Assembly: GCA_028693035.1 (NCBI GenBank)
Contig: JAQUWE010000014.1
Location: forward strand, 1-44,123
DNA length: 44,123 nucleotides
From: Bacilli bacterium
GTDB lineage: Bacteria > Bacillota_I > Bacilli_A > RF39 > UBA660
Reading direction: 5' to 3'
The notes beneath the pieces are model-generated. The model saw nothing but the letters and a program-made list of their open reading frames with translations. It made no database searches and was not told the DNA's origin. How positions within the stretch are numbered: the stretch's first letter is position 1; every line of letters starts with the position of its first letter. Below, piece by piece: positions 32,520 to 41,723 of the stretch. The translations under genes and the position numbers were made by a program.

Positions 32520-33479
32520 TTATTCGTGATTTTTATAAGCATAACATCTTTGATCAAGTGCATCTACAAGAGCAGGAACATCATCAAAGGAAGATAGTCT
32601 AACACCACTTGCGTAAATGTGACCCCCTCCACCAAACTCTGAAGCTACATCATTGATAATAGGACCTCTTGATCTGATAGAACCCCTAATGGTTTCATTT
32701 CTAACATCTTCTGAAAAGAATGCCCATGCATATACATCTTCAATATAGTTAAACTCTCCCACCATATTTCCAGCTGTAGCTGCATCCATTTCATATTTTT
32801 TTAGTGCATCTTGATCTATTTTAATATAAGCGAATCCATTCTCTGTAATGGTAAGATTATCTGCTATATAACTTTGAAAACGAATCTCTTTAATATTTCT
32901 AAGATACAAATTATCATATAAAGAAGTAAAATCAAGATTATTTTGTTTAATAAGTTTAGATACTAAATCAAAAGTTTTTGGTTTTGTATAATAAAATAGA
33001 AAACGATTGGTATCAGCAACTACTCCAATAAATAGTTTTTCAGCAGCTTCCTTTGTCATAACAAGTTTTGTTTTAAAAGCAAGCTCTATCACCATCTGGG
33101 AAGCACTAGATGCCGTATCATCAATCCATTCTATATCTGCATATTTTTCAATAAATGGATGATGATCTATTTTTATAATCTCTTTAAATCTTGTAATATC
33201 TACACCATCAATTCTTTTCATATCTGGTGTATCACAAACGATTAAAAGGGCATTATCATAGTAAGATTCTTCCATTTTATCGACAGTTCCAAGATACTTG
33301 AAACGAGAGGCTGGAAATCCTACTGCATATACTTTTTTATTTTTAAAAGTATTAGAAATGATATCACGTAGTCCAATTGAGCTTCCAAGAGCATCTGGAT
33401 CTGGTCCTACATGACGTGCGATAACAATTGTATCGTATTTTTTTATTTTGGCATATATTTTCTTGTATATACTTCTCAT
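32520..33479 (-). CDS. nrnA: DHH/DHHA1 phosphoesterase, NrnA-like
   Basis: A 319-residue cytoplasmic nanoRNase/pAp phosphatase-like enzyme. Metal motifs are RHVGPDPDALGSS (about 20-32), CDTPD, the signature DHHPFIE (about 107-113) and WIDDTASS; the DHHA1 substrate clamp is GGGGHIYASGV near the end. It hydrolyses very short RNAs and pAp; some relatives cleave c-di-AMP or pGpG. Its place next to a diguanylate cyclase would fit clearing of pGpG, but this is inference. It starts 17 bp after ackA. Confidence 0.92.
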   Translation of the reverse strand: MRSIYKKIYAKIKKYDTIVIARHVGPDPDALGSSIGLRDIISNTFKNKKVYAVGFPASRFKYLGTVDKMEESYYDNALLIVCDTPDMKRIDGVDITRFKEIIKIDHHPFIEKYADIEWIDDTASSASQMVIELAFKTKLVMTKEAAEKLFIGVVADTNRFLFYYTKPKTFDLVSKLIKQNNLDFTSLYDNLYLRNIKEIRFQSYIADNLTITENGFAYIKIDQDALKKYEMDAATAGNMVGEFNYIEDVYAWAFFSEDVRNETIRGSIRSRGPIINDVASEFGGGGHIYASGVRLSSFDDVPALVDALDQRCYAYKNHE

Positions 33480-33496
33480 ACTTAATTTACCTTCTT

Positions 33497-34681
33497 CTAT
33501 ACAAGAAGAGCATAGGTATCACGTGCTATCATGACTTCTTCATCTGTTGGAATCACGAAACATGGAACGCTAGAATCTTCTTTTGTAATAGTCCCTTCTT
33601 TTCCAAAACGCATTTCTTCATTTTTTTCACGATCTAGTTTAAGACCCAAACAAGAAAGTCTATCCACAATCATTCTTCTTACATGAGAAGAATTCTCTCC
33701 AATTCCTGCTGTAAAACAAATGGCATCTGCACCACCTAATTCTACATAGTATTTGGCAATGTATCCCACAACAGAATTTACATAAATGTGATGCGCTAAA
33801 ATAGCTTGCTTATTTTTTTCTGCTATTTTACTTTCAATATCTCTAAAATCGCTACTAATACCACTGATGGCTAACATGCCACTTTTTTTATTTAGGATAG
33901 TATCAATTTCTTCTATTGTCTTTCCTGTCTTTTTTATAAGGAAAGGAATCATACTATAATCAATATCGCCACTACGAGACCCCATAACCAAACCAGCATT
34001 GGGTGTAAATCCCATAGAAGTATCTACAGAACGTCCATCTCTAACTGCACTTATACTAGCACCATTTCCTAAATGACAAACGATTACATTAGAATATTTT
34101 TTATCTAAAAGTTCATTTACTCTTTCTGATACATATTTATGACTCATTCCATGAAAACCATATTTACGAATATTATATTCTGCATGCCATTCTGGTGGCA
34201 CTGCGTATAAATATCGTTCTTCTTCTAATGTCTGATGAAAGGCCGTATCAAAACAAGCCACTTGGTGTACCCCAGGAATGGCTTTTTCAAAAGCTTTAAT
34301 TCCTGTTAAATTGGCTGGATTATGTAAAGGCGCTAAATCAGATAGTGCTTCAACTGTTTCCAATACATGATCATTAATGATAACAGAGGAAGCGTACGTA
34401 TCTCCTCCATGTACCACACGGTGTCCAACACCTTTGATCTCATCAAAATCCTCTACGATGTGATACGCAAGAAGCTCTTCTACTAAAATGTGTACAGCAG
34501 CTTCATGATCCTGTAAAGGTACTTCTTTTATTACTTTTTCACCGTTGTATTTGATCGTATAAAAGGCATGGTCTAAACCAACTCTTTCAAAGGTTCCTTT
34601 CATAAGAACTTTTTCTTCTGGCATTTCATATACTTGAAACTTAAGGGATGAACTTCCTGCATTGACTGACAATATTTTCAT
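33497..34681 (-). CDS. ackA: Acetate kinase
   Basis: A 394-residue acetate kinase, interconverting acetyl phosphate plus ADP with acetate plus ATP, the substrate-level ATP step of fermentation. Family landmarks are VNAGSSSLKFQ at the start, HRVVHGG, the FDTAFH motif with catalytic residues, HGMSHKYV, CHLGNGASI, GFTPNAGLVMGSRSGD and FTAGIGENS. Full length. No pta gene is adjacent. It lies in a run of closely spaced genes from the dihydrouridine synthase to nrnA. Confidence 0.98.
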   Translation of the reverse strand: MKILSVNAGSSSLKFQVYEMPEEKVLMKGTFERVGLDHAFYTIKYNGEKVIKEVPLQDHEAAVHILVEELLAYHIVEDFDEIKGVGHRVVHGGDTYASSVIINDHVLETVEALSDLAPLHNPANLTGIKAFEKAIPGVHQVACFDTAFHQTLEEERYLYAVPPEWHAEYNIRKYGFHGMSHKYVSERVNELLDKKYSNVIVCHLGNGASISAVRDGRSVDTSMGFTPNAGLVMGSRSGDIDYSMIPFLIKKTGKTIEEIDTILNKKSGMLAISGISSDFRDIESKIAEKNKQAILAHHIYVNSVVGYIAKYYVELGGADAICFTAGIGENSSHVRRMIVDRLSCLGLKLDREKNEEMRFGKEGTITKEDSSVPCFVIPTDEEVMIARDTYALLV

Positions 34682-34695
34682 ATTTGTTCCTCTCT

Positions 34696-35220
34696 CTATA
34701 TATTTATTTCTATATAATCACAGTTTTCAGTTTTTTTACCCTCCAAAATCCCATCTTCTGGAATTTGCTGAAAACAGTACGGTAGTGCTTTCATTATACC
34801 ACCATGAGTCACAATTAAAATTGTTTTGTCCGCGTAAGGCTTTAAATCTTGCATGAAAGACTGCAAACGATCTAAAACCTCACGAATCGGTTCTACATTA
34901 TGTACATTTACGTTTGTTTGATAATTGGCATACAAAATGGTATCGTACGTGGAAATTGGCATTCCCTCATAGTCACCAAGATTTCTCTCTGTAAGTCTAT
35001 AATCTGTTAAAATCGGGCTGTCTGTTACCAAAGCTGCTGTCATCTTGGCACGATCTAATGGAGAACATATTGTAAAATCAATATTCATTTTTTCTAATTC
35101 TTTTTTTAAAGAACTTGCTTGTTTTATACCTATTTCTGAAAGTGGAATATTTACACTTCCTTGTATCCGTTTTTGTTCATTATATGCTGTAGTCGCATGT
35201 CTTAGTACAATTAATCTCAT
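34696..35220 (-). CDS. Histidine phosphatase family protein
   Basis: A 174-residue member of the phosphoglycerate mutase-like histidine phosphatases. The phospho-acceptor is in LRHATTAYNE (about 6-15), RHA instead of the usual RHG. The second conserved arginine follows in SPLDRAKMTA, the acid in ERNLGDYEG, and the second His in VTHGGIMK. It could act on a sugar phosphate or alpha-ribazole phosphate; the substrate is unknown. Its start overlaps the lysS stop and it lies 14 bp before ackA. Confidence 0.88.
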   Translation of the reverse strand: MRLIVLRHATTAYNEQKRIQGSVNIPLSEIGIKQASSLKKELEKMNIDFTICSPLDRAKMTAALVTDSPILTDYRLTERNLGDYEGMPISTYDTILYANYQTNVNVHNVEPIREVLDRLQSFMQDLKPYADKTILIVTHGGIMKALPYCFQQIPEDGILEGKKTENCDYIEINI

Positions 35221-36698
35221 TATTTCTCACTTGACTCTGGACGCATAAGTGGAAATAAAACAACATCTTTGATATTATCGCTACCTGTTAAAAGTTGTAC
35301 AACACGGTCAATTCCCATTCCCCATCCTGAGATTGGTGGCATCCCGTATTCCATAGCGCCTATATAATCATAATCCATTTCCATAGCTTCTTCGTCTCCA
35401 GATTCTTTTAAACTTGCTTGTTCTAAAAGTCTTTTTTCTTGTTCTGCTGGATCAACAAGTTCAGAGAATCCATTTACGATTTCAGCTCCATTAACTACAA
35501 GTTGGAAACGATCTGTAATTTCTTTTCTCTCGTCATTTCCACGTGCTAGTGGAGATAAACTTAAAGGATGTTCTGTTAAGTAAACAGGTCCAACCATATG
35601 AGGACGCGCTACTTTCTTGTATAGATAATCTACTAGATTTCCATATCCTAAATTTTGTACTGGTGTTTCACTTTCTAATTCTATTTTTTCTTCTGTAATT
35701 TTAGAAAGTAATTTTTCTTTGGTGTCATATTCTCTAATATCGATATTGGCATATTTTAGGATAATATCTCTAAAACTTACGCTTTCCCAGTCACCACTCA
35801 TATCAATTTCTTTGTCTCCTACCATAATAGTAAGTGTACCAAATACGTTTTGAATAATGGTTTGTAGCATGTGCTGAATAAGCTTCATATTGTCTTCATA
35901 ATTGTAGTAAGCTTGGTAGGCTTCTACCATTGTGAAATCTTGTAAATGGGTAGCGTCCATTCCTTCATTTCTAAAGCATCTAGCTACTTCGTATACTTTA
36001 TTCATACCTCCTACAACAGCTCTTTTCATATAGGTTTCTGGTGCGATACGAAGGTATACATCTAAATCTAAAGCATTGTGATGAGAAGCAAAAGGTCTTG
36101 CGACTGCTCCTGATGCTTTATTATTTAAAATAGGTGTTTCTATTTCATAGTAACCTAAATTGTCTAAATAATGTCTAAGTTCTTTAATAAATTTAATTCT
36201 AACTAAAAATCTCTTTCTAGTATCTTCATTCATAATTAAATCTACATATCTATGACGGTAGCAAAGTTCTGGATCTTGTAATCCATGGAACTTTTCAGGA
36301 AGTGGTTTTAAAGCCTTTCCTAAGAAGGTAAGGGTTTTTACCAAAAGAGATTTTTCTCCTGTTTGTGTGGTAATAATTTCTCCTTCTGCTCCAACAAAGT
36401 CTCCTACGTCAATTTGTGTTTTGAAAAAGCGGTATGCTTCTTCTCCTAGTTCATCGATTTTAATAGAAAGCTGAATATCTGCTTCTATATCACGTAGTTT
36501 GACAAAGCTCATCTTTCCCATTTTTCTCATAAAAACGATTCTTCCTGCAATACGTACAGGCGTTGTTCCATCTTCTAAAGCTCTCGCTTCTTTTAAGGAA
36601 TTTGTTATATCATATCTTTCTGGATATGGATTACATACATTACGTATTTCTTCTACTTTTCCTCTTCTAACTCTTTCTTGTTCTGTAAATTCTCTCAT
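35220..36698 (-). CDS. lysS: Lysyl-tRNA synthetase, class II
   Basis: A 492-residue class II LysRS. It has an N-terminal OB-fold anticodon domain (about 45-145), motif 1 with the EIETPILN segment, motif 2 in ARCFRNEGMDATHLQDFTMVEAY, and motif 3 in GWGMGIDRVVQLLTG. It charges tRNA(Lys) in the cytoplasm. GAGGTGA precedes the ATG, which overlaps the stop of the RDD gene by 4 bp. Confidence 0.98.
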   Translation of the reverse strand: MREFTEQERVRRGKVEEIRNVCNPYPERYDITNSLKEARALEDGTTPVRIAGRIVFMRKMGKMSFVKLRDIEADIQLSIKIDELGEEAYRFFKTQIDVGDFVGAEGEIITTQTGEKSLLVKTLTFLGKALKPLPEKFHGLQDPELCYRHRYVDLIMNEDTRKRFLVRIKFIKELRHYLDNLGYYEIETPILNNKASGAVARPFASHHNALDLDVYLRIAPETYMKRAVVGGMNKVYEVARCFRNEGMDATHLQDFTMVEAYQAYYNYEDNMKLIQHMLQTIIQNVFGTLTIMVGDKEIDMSGDWESVSFRDIILKYANIDIREYDTKEKLLSKITEEKIELESETPVQNLGYGNLVDYLYKKVARPHMVGPVYLTEHPLSLSPLARGNDERKEITDRFQLVVNGAEIVNGFSELVDPAEQEKRLLEQASLKESGDEEAMEMDYDYIGAMEYGMPPISGWGMGIDRVVQLLTGSDNIKDVVLFPLMRPESSEK

Positions 36699-37279
36699 TT
36701 TTTCACCTCGTTATTTAAAATTACTTCACTTTCTGTTACTATGTCTTCAATTCCTTTTCCACTTTGATTATATAATACCATAAATGCAGTAGCAAAAACT
36801 AGTATTATTTGAATAAGTCCCAATACGGAAACTGTTAAAAAGTAGGAAAAAGGAGGTAGGAATAAAACCAATAGGACGGTTATGAGTAAATAGCCAAGTC
36901 CATTGATAATAAAGGCACGAATGATATAGTCATTCATTGTCATGCCAGTTTGCTTATACACTTTTATTTTACAGATCCATTTACCAAGTGTTTTTCCTTT
37001 GGTAAGGAAAGGAACAATGATAAAATATCCTACCATAAATAAAATACCTAATACATTAATCATGACTTTTTGTTTATCTAAATCACAAAGAATATCTGAA
37101 TAATGATTTAAATAAGTGACAAAACCAATTTCTTTGGTAAGAAAAGATTCGTTTAAGCGGCTAAGTTCTACTTGTAGGGTTTCCATATTTGTATTATTAA
37201 GTATGGTTCCTAAAATCCCTAATAAAATAATAATAAGGAATGTATCTATTATATAAGCTATACATCTTCTACTTTTCAT
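36695..37279 (-). CDS. RDD family membrane protein
   Basis: A 194-residue protein with about four membrane helices. It starts MKSRRCIAYIIDTFLI, matching the RDD pattern (R-x-x-A-x-x-I/L-D), and has the second conserved GKTLGKWICKIKV loop (about 103-115). The function of RDD proteins is not well known; some are linked to ion or solute transport. It overlaps the dihydrouridine synthase gene by 11 bp and lysS by 4 bp. Confidence 0.88.
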   Translation of the reverse strand: MKSRRCIAYIIDTFLIIILLGILGTILNNTNMETLQVELSRLNESFLTKEIGFVTYLNHYSDILCDLDKQKVMINVLGILFMVGYFIIVPFLTKGKTLGKWICKIKVYKQTGMTMNDYIIRAFIINGLGYLLITVLLVLFLPPFSYFLTVSVLGLIQIILVFATAFMVLYNQSGKGIEDIVTESEVILNNEVKK

Positions 37280-38252
37280 CTTTTATTTTCCTTTCGTATA
37301 AATCAAGCAGTTCTAATAAAGACTGTTTTTCTTTAATTTGAAATATTTTTTGTTTGATTTCTTTACCAAAAGTCATCCCTTTTACATACCAAGCAATATG
37401 GGTTCTCATTTCTAAAACAGCTATTTTTTCTTCTTTTTGTTCTAATAGATATAAAAAATGTTTACGCATCATTTCTAACTTATCAAGAGAAGAAATATTT
37501 TTATCATAACTACCTTTTTCTAAATAAGAAATGGTTTGTTTGATCAGCCATGGATTTCCAAGGACACCTCTTCCAATCATGACCGCATCACAATTTGTTT
37601 CCTCTTTCATTCTTTTGGCATCTTCTGGTGTTAGAATATCTCCATTACCAATAACAGGAATGGTTACTTTTTCTTTTACCTTTTTGATGATAGACCAGTC
37701 TGCTTTTCCTGTATACCCTTGGGCTCTTGTTCTTGGATGAACGGCAATTGCCTTGGCACCTGCCTTTTCACATACGGTAGCAATTTCTACAGCGTTGATG
37801 TGTCCTGCATCCCAGCCACTTCTAATTTTGACAGTGACAGGAATAGGAACAGCTTCAGATACAGCTTTCACAATTTCGTATACTTTTTCTGGATCTTTTA
37901 AAAGAGCACTGCCTGCTTGCGCTCTGGTCGCAACTTTTGGAACAGGGCATCCCATATTGATATCAATAATATCTGGTTTCATTACTTCGTATATGTATTT
38001 GGCTGCGGTTACAAAGGTTTCTTTATCAGAACCAAAGATCTGCTGTGAAATAGGTCTTTCTTCTTCTTTCATATAAAGTAAGTCTATGGTTTTTTGATTT
38101 TGGAAATGAATGGCTTTATCACTAACCATTTCCGTGCAGATAAGTCCAGCACCCATTTCTTTAATAATTCTTCGGTAAGCACTATTGCCTACGCCTGCCA
38201 TAGGGGCTAAAACAACTTCATTTTTTATCTTGACATTCCCTATATTCCACAT
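37269..38252 (-). CDS. dus: tRNA-dihydrouridine synthase (DusB-like)
   Basis: A 327-residue flavoenzyme that reduces uridine to dihydrouridine in tRNA. Its TIM barrel begins VVLAPMAGVGNSAYRRI, with the catalytic Cys in DINMGCPVPKVA, then VTVKIRSGWD, VHPRTRAQGYTGKADW and PVIGNGDI for FMN binding. I chose the ATG at 38252 (MWNIGNVKIKN), with GTGGTGG upstream, because upstream codons are untypical. First gene of the dus-RDD-lysS-phosphatase-ackA-nrnA operon. Confidence 0.94.
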   Translation of the reverse strand: MWNIGNVKIKNEVVLAPMAGVGNSAYRRIIKEMGAGLICTEMVSDKAIHFQNQKTIDLLYMKEEERPISQQIFGSDKETFVTAAKYIYEVMKPDIIDINMGCPVPKVATRAQAGSALLKDPEKVYEIVKAVSEAVPIPVTVKIRSGWDAGHINAVEIATVCEKAGAKAIAVHPRTRAQGYTGKADWSIIKKVKEKVTIPVIGNGDILTPEDAKRMKEETNCDAVMIGRGVLGNPWLIKQTISYLEKGSYDKNISSLDKLEMMRKHFLYLLEQKEEKIAVLEMRTHIAWYVKGMTFGKEIKQKIFQIKEKQSLLELLDLYERKIKDEK

Positions 38253-38332
38253 AAAACCACCACTATTATTATAGTATAAATAGGCTTTAAACACAAGGAT
38301 TTTGCCATATTTCTTTCTCGGTTAGAATATGC

Positions 38333-38338
38333 TATAAT
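38333..38338 (+). promoter_or_regulatory. Extended -10 promoter of the CmpB-like gene
   Basis: TGC-TATAAT at 38330-38338 is an extended -10 element, 31 bases before the start codon; the -35 region is poor (TTTCTT), as is usual with extended -10 promoters. Confidence 0.55.
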
Positions 38339-38368
38339 AGATACATTGCAAGTGGGAGTGGGATTCAT

Positions 38369-39025
38369 ATGAAAAAGAAATTTTTAGATTGTTATTATTT
38401 TTATTTTTGGACGTTTGTCTTTGGTTCTATTTTTGGATATGTGTATGAAATGCTTCTCCACTTTATTAAATATGGTAACTTTGAAAGTAGACAAGGCTTA
38501 ATATATGGGCCTTTTTCACAGGTTTACGGACTTGGCATGGTTTTATTTATTTTGGCTTTGCACAGAATTAAAACACCTTGGAAACAATTTTGGGTTGGTT
38601 TTTTTGCAGGAGGGATTGCTGAATTTATTTTCTCTTACATCCAAGAATTTATCTTTGGTTCGATTTCTTGGAATTATAGCAAGTACTTTTTGAATATAGA
38701 TGGTAGAACCAGTCCTTTTCATATGATTGCTTGGGGGCTTTTAGGAGTTCTAACAATGCATTATGCACTTCCCTTATTGAAACAAATGATTGATGCTTTA
38801 AAAAACAAAAAAGGTCTTATTATAACAATTGCTTTTAGTATTTTCTTAACAGTTGATATTGTCTTATCTATTACAGCTTGTATAAGGCAAAAGGAAAGAG
38901 AATTAAAGGTACCAGCAGACAATGTTATTAGAGAAACAATGGATGTTTGGTATCCAGATGCTTTTCTAGACAATGTATATCCAAATAAAAAAAGTACGGT
39001 TATTCCTGTTGCTAAAAACAAATAA
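38369..39025 (+). CDS. CmpB-type putative ABC transporter permease (PF06541-like)
   Basis: A 218-residue membrane protein with about five helices and the family pattern FVFGSIFGYVYEMLLHF, a SRQGLIYGPFSQVYGLG loop (about 41-57), FFAGGIAEFIFSYIQEFIFG and GRTSPFHMIAWGLLGV. The family is named after a presumed transporter subunit, though no ATPase gene is nearby and the role is unproven. The C-terminal tail (about 170-218) is soluble and charged. It has its own promoter and is convergent with the YfhO gene. Confidence 0.85.
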   Translation: MKKKFLDCYYFYFWTFVFGSIFGYVYEMLLHFIKYGNFESRQGLIYGPFSQVYGLGMVLFILALHRIKTPWKQFWVGFFAGGIAEFIFSYIQEFIFGSISWNYSKYFLNIDGRTSPFHMIAWGLLGVLTMHYALPLLKQMIDALKNKKGLIITIAFSIFLTVDIVLSITACIRQKERELKVPADNVIRETMDVWYPDAFLDNVYPNKKSTVIPVAKNK

Positions 39026-39036
39026 TTCTTCATAAA

Positions 39037-39075
39037 AAAAAATAAGCTTGGGTATTGTTCCAAACTTATTTTTTC
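39037..39075. terminator. Shared terminator of the CmpB-like and YfhO genes
   Basis: AATAAG-C-TTGG pairs with CCAA-A-CTTATT (one internal mismatch) with A and T runs on both sides; it overlaps the YfhO stop codon. Confidence 0.75.
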
Positions 39076-41630
39076 TTTGTCTTTTTTTCTAACGTAAATA
39101 TAAAGATGCCAAGGCCTATTAAAGTTACAAGAGAAAGAACCGTTCCCTCTTTAATTCCTTTTGGAAAATAAGAGAATGTTATTTTGTGATTGCCTTCTTT
39201 TAAATCAAAACCAATTAAAGTATCGAAGACTTTATCATATTTAATTTTCTTACCATCTACTTTAATAGTCCATCCTGTATCATAAGGAATGGTTGTAAAT
39301 AAATAATGATTGTCTTTAGTAGCGCTTGCTGTTCCTTCCATGTAAGAACCTTTTTTCTTAGTAATTTGTAGAGAGTGTTTATTTAAATCATTAAACGTCT
39401 TATAAAAGGTATCTGCATTGAAATAATATAGATAAGGAATATATTCTTGTTTGTTATTCTTACTATTTTTAGTTTCTGTTGTCATAGTAATACCTAAATC
39501 CGCTTTGTTTTCAAAAAATTGCGGAATAAAACTCATGTTGTTATAAACACCAAAAGAACGATTTCCAATAATTAATTCTACAAAATCCTCATTTTTTAAT
39601 AAATCCGCTTTTACATTGGGATAGGCAATAATATTATCCCTTTTTGTATTTATAAAAGAAAACTTAGTGCCTTCCACTTTTTGTAAGGGAATTTTTTCAT
39701 AAATAGAAATATCTTTTCCACTTAAACAACTGATTACATTATTTTGATACTGCATGCGATCAAAATTTTGATATTGTGGGGTACATTTACTAACATCATT
39801 ACCAGTAAGGGTACCTATACTAAGGGCTGAAGAATTTTCATAAACAGATACATCTGATTTAAAAACATTATAGAAAATCCCATTGGCCGAAGAAACTTGG
39901 AAAGAGTCTATTTTGTTATAGTAATGTGATTTAGGATCACTATCTTTATCCATATAATATTTCATTCCAAAAATGGAGTCAGATACAGGATATGTTGTCA
40001 TATATTCAATAATATTGTTGTGCACATTATAACCAAGCTTCGCTAAAAAATCTAATTGCGTCTTGCTCATAGTAGATAAGAAAGTACCTATTCCGTTATA
40101 AGAAAAGTAAAGGGGATCTGTTGCGGAATAATTAAAGTTCTTTTCCATACGATAAAAGGTAGAAGAATCTTTTTCCATTACTTTAGAAACTTGTTTCTGC
40201 ATAATCACATACGAACCTTGTACTTCTCTTACTGTTTTGAATTTAAAATCTTGCAGTGAAAAGAACATATTTGTAAATAGTTCGCCCAATACTAGAAAGA
40301 GTAGCAGGTAAGACGCAATTTTGGAATCTTTGTTATTTTTTCCATAAATAGAAAGAAGTAACAAGTAAAAAAACGAAAGTGCAACAGTTACATAAACCAT
40401 AAAAAGATTGGTAAATGGAAATTGTCCTATAAAAGTAATAACCCCTAAAATAGGATAAATAGGTGCCACTATAAAATATTGTAATTTGGTAATATATTTA
40501 ATTTCAGTAAGCGAACGCATCGCTAAATAAATAAGAAAACAAGAAAATATAAAGGTATATCGTCCATTAAAACAAATAGGAACATTAAAACCATGCCAAA
40601 TATAATTGATATAGTTAATAAGCATACTCATAATGAAAATAAGAACAATAATGAAGGAAGCATGCTTTTCTCTTTTAGAAATTTTATGATTTAAAAAATA
40701 AAGAAGCACTAAAACTGATATTAAAATACCTGTATAAATTTGAAAAGTATAATGAGATAAAAGTGTATCATTATTGTGTGAACCTATAAATAATTTTCCT
40801 ATTATTTCTAAGGGATTCCCATTAAATCCTATCTGGTTTTCTAAAAAGGCATTGTATTCTCCTCTTGGCATATCCTTAAACTCAAATAAGGTAGGTACTA
40901 AAATAAAAGAAGTTAAAAGGCCTCCAATTATAGAAGAAATTAAAAATACGCGAATGGTTCTAAAAATTTCTTTTTTATCTTTCTTTTTTTCATTATATAA
41001 ATATAAACGATATATAAAATAAAGTACTGAAAATATACAAACCATAAAAGCCAAATAATAATTCATTAAAACAGTTAAAAAAAGTGCAAATATATATAAA
41101 TAAGGCTTTTTTCCCCTGATAATCTTATCAATTCCCAGTAATACAAGCGGTAGTAAATAAACAGTATCAAGCCACATTACATGAAAATAATAATTTACAT
41201 TGAAAGCCATTAATGCATATGCAGTAGAAAAAATAAGTAACATTTTATTTTCTTTAAAATGGTGTTTTAAAAGGGCATACATGGTAAGTCCACATAAACT
41301 CATTTTAATAAAGATAATCAACATAATAGCATAATGAATATGAATTTCTTTAAATAAAAATACAATAAGATTAAAAGGACTTATTAAATAATAAGCATAT
41401 GTTCCAATCATAGAACTTCCTAATCCTTTACTAAAAGAATAAAAAGAAAGTCCTTCCGTACGTAGATTTGTAAAAAGGGACTTATATTGTGCATACATAT
41501 CACTTACAAAAAGTGTATTGTTATACTTTTTTAAAATAAAGCCAAGACAAAAGGCAATAAAAAACAAAATAATAAAGGGAATAATAAAGGAATATATATA
41601 TCCTTTTTTTCTTTTTAAAGTATTTAACAT
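39066..41630 (-). CDS. YfhO family membrane protein
   Basis: An 854-residue protein with about a dozen membrane helices in the first 470 residues, an extracytoplasmic domain (about 475-820) and a final helix. Family features are FVSDMYAQYKSL near the N-terminus, GLGSSMIGTYAYYLISPFNL, the MWLDTVYLLPLVLLGID loop, and YDTGWTIKVDGKKI, then GFDLKEGNHKITFSYFP near the end. YfhO-type proteins are GT-C-like membrane glycosyltransferases, linked in some Bacillota to modifying lipoteichoic acid or other wall polymers. Transcribed alone. AGGATGTGAGCAT precedes the ATG. Confidence 0.9.
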   Translation of the reverse strand: MLNTLKRKKGYIYSFIIPFIILFFIAFCLGFILKKYNNTLFVSDMYAQYKSLFTNLRTEGLSFYSFSKGLGSSMIGTYAYYLISPFNLIVFLFKEIHIHYAIMLIIFIKMSLCGLTMYALLKHHFKENKMLLIFSTAYALMAFNVNYYFHVMWLDTVYLLPLVLLGIDKIIRGKKPYLYIFALFLTVLMNYYLAFMVCIFSVLYFIYRLYLYNEKKKDKKEIFRTIRVFLISSIIGGLLTSFILVPTLFEFKDMPRGEYNAFLENQIGFNGNPLEIIGKLFIGSHNNDTLLSHYTFQIYTGILISVLVLLYFLNHKISKREKHASFIIVLIFIMSMLINYINYIWHGFNVPICFNGRYTFIFSCFLIYLAMRSLTEIKYITKLQYFIVAPIYPILGVITFIGQFPFTNLFMVYVTVALSFFYLLLLSIYGKNNKDSKIASYLLLFLVLGELFTNMFFSLQDFKFKTVREVQGSYVIMQKQVSKVMEKDSSTFYRMEKNFNYSATDPLYFSYNGIGTFLSTMSKTQLDFLAKLGYNVHNNIIEYMTTYPVSDSIFGMKYYMDKDSDPKSHYYNKIDSFQVSSANGIFYNVFKSDVSVYENSSALSIGTLTGNDVSKCTPQYQNFDRMQYQNNVISCLSGKDISIYEKIPLQKVEGTKFSFINTKRDNIIAYPNVKADLLKNEDFVELIIGNRSFGVYNNMSFIPQFFENKADLGITMTTETKNSKNNKQEYIPYLYYFNADTFYKTFNDLNKHSLQITKKKGSYMEGTASATKDNHYLFTTIPYDTGWTIKVDGKKIKYDKVFDTLIGFDLKEGNHKITFSYFPKGIKEGTVLSLVTLIGLGIFIFTLEKKTKKK

Positions 41631-41682
41631 ATGCTCACATCCTACTTTATCATTATATACTAAAATAGTATTTTAAGGCAAC

Positions 41683-41719
41683 AAAAACTCTAGTATTCAA
41701 CAAAATCAAATACTAAAGT
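41683..41719 (-). terminator. Terminator of the leucine-rich-repeat gene
   Basis: CTCTAGTATT (41689-41698) and AATACTAAAG (41710-41719) pair with one G-T, and a run of five T follows on the minus strand. Confidence 0.65.
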
Positions 41720-41723
41720 ATAT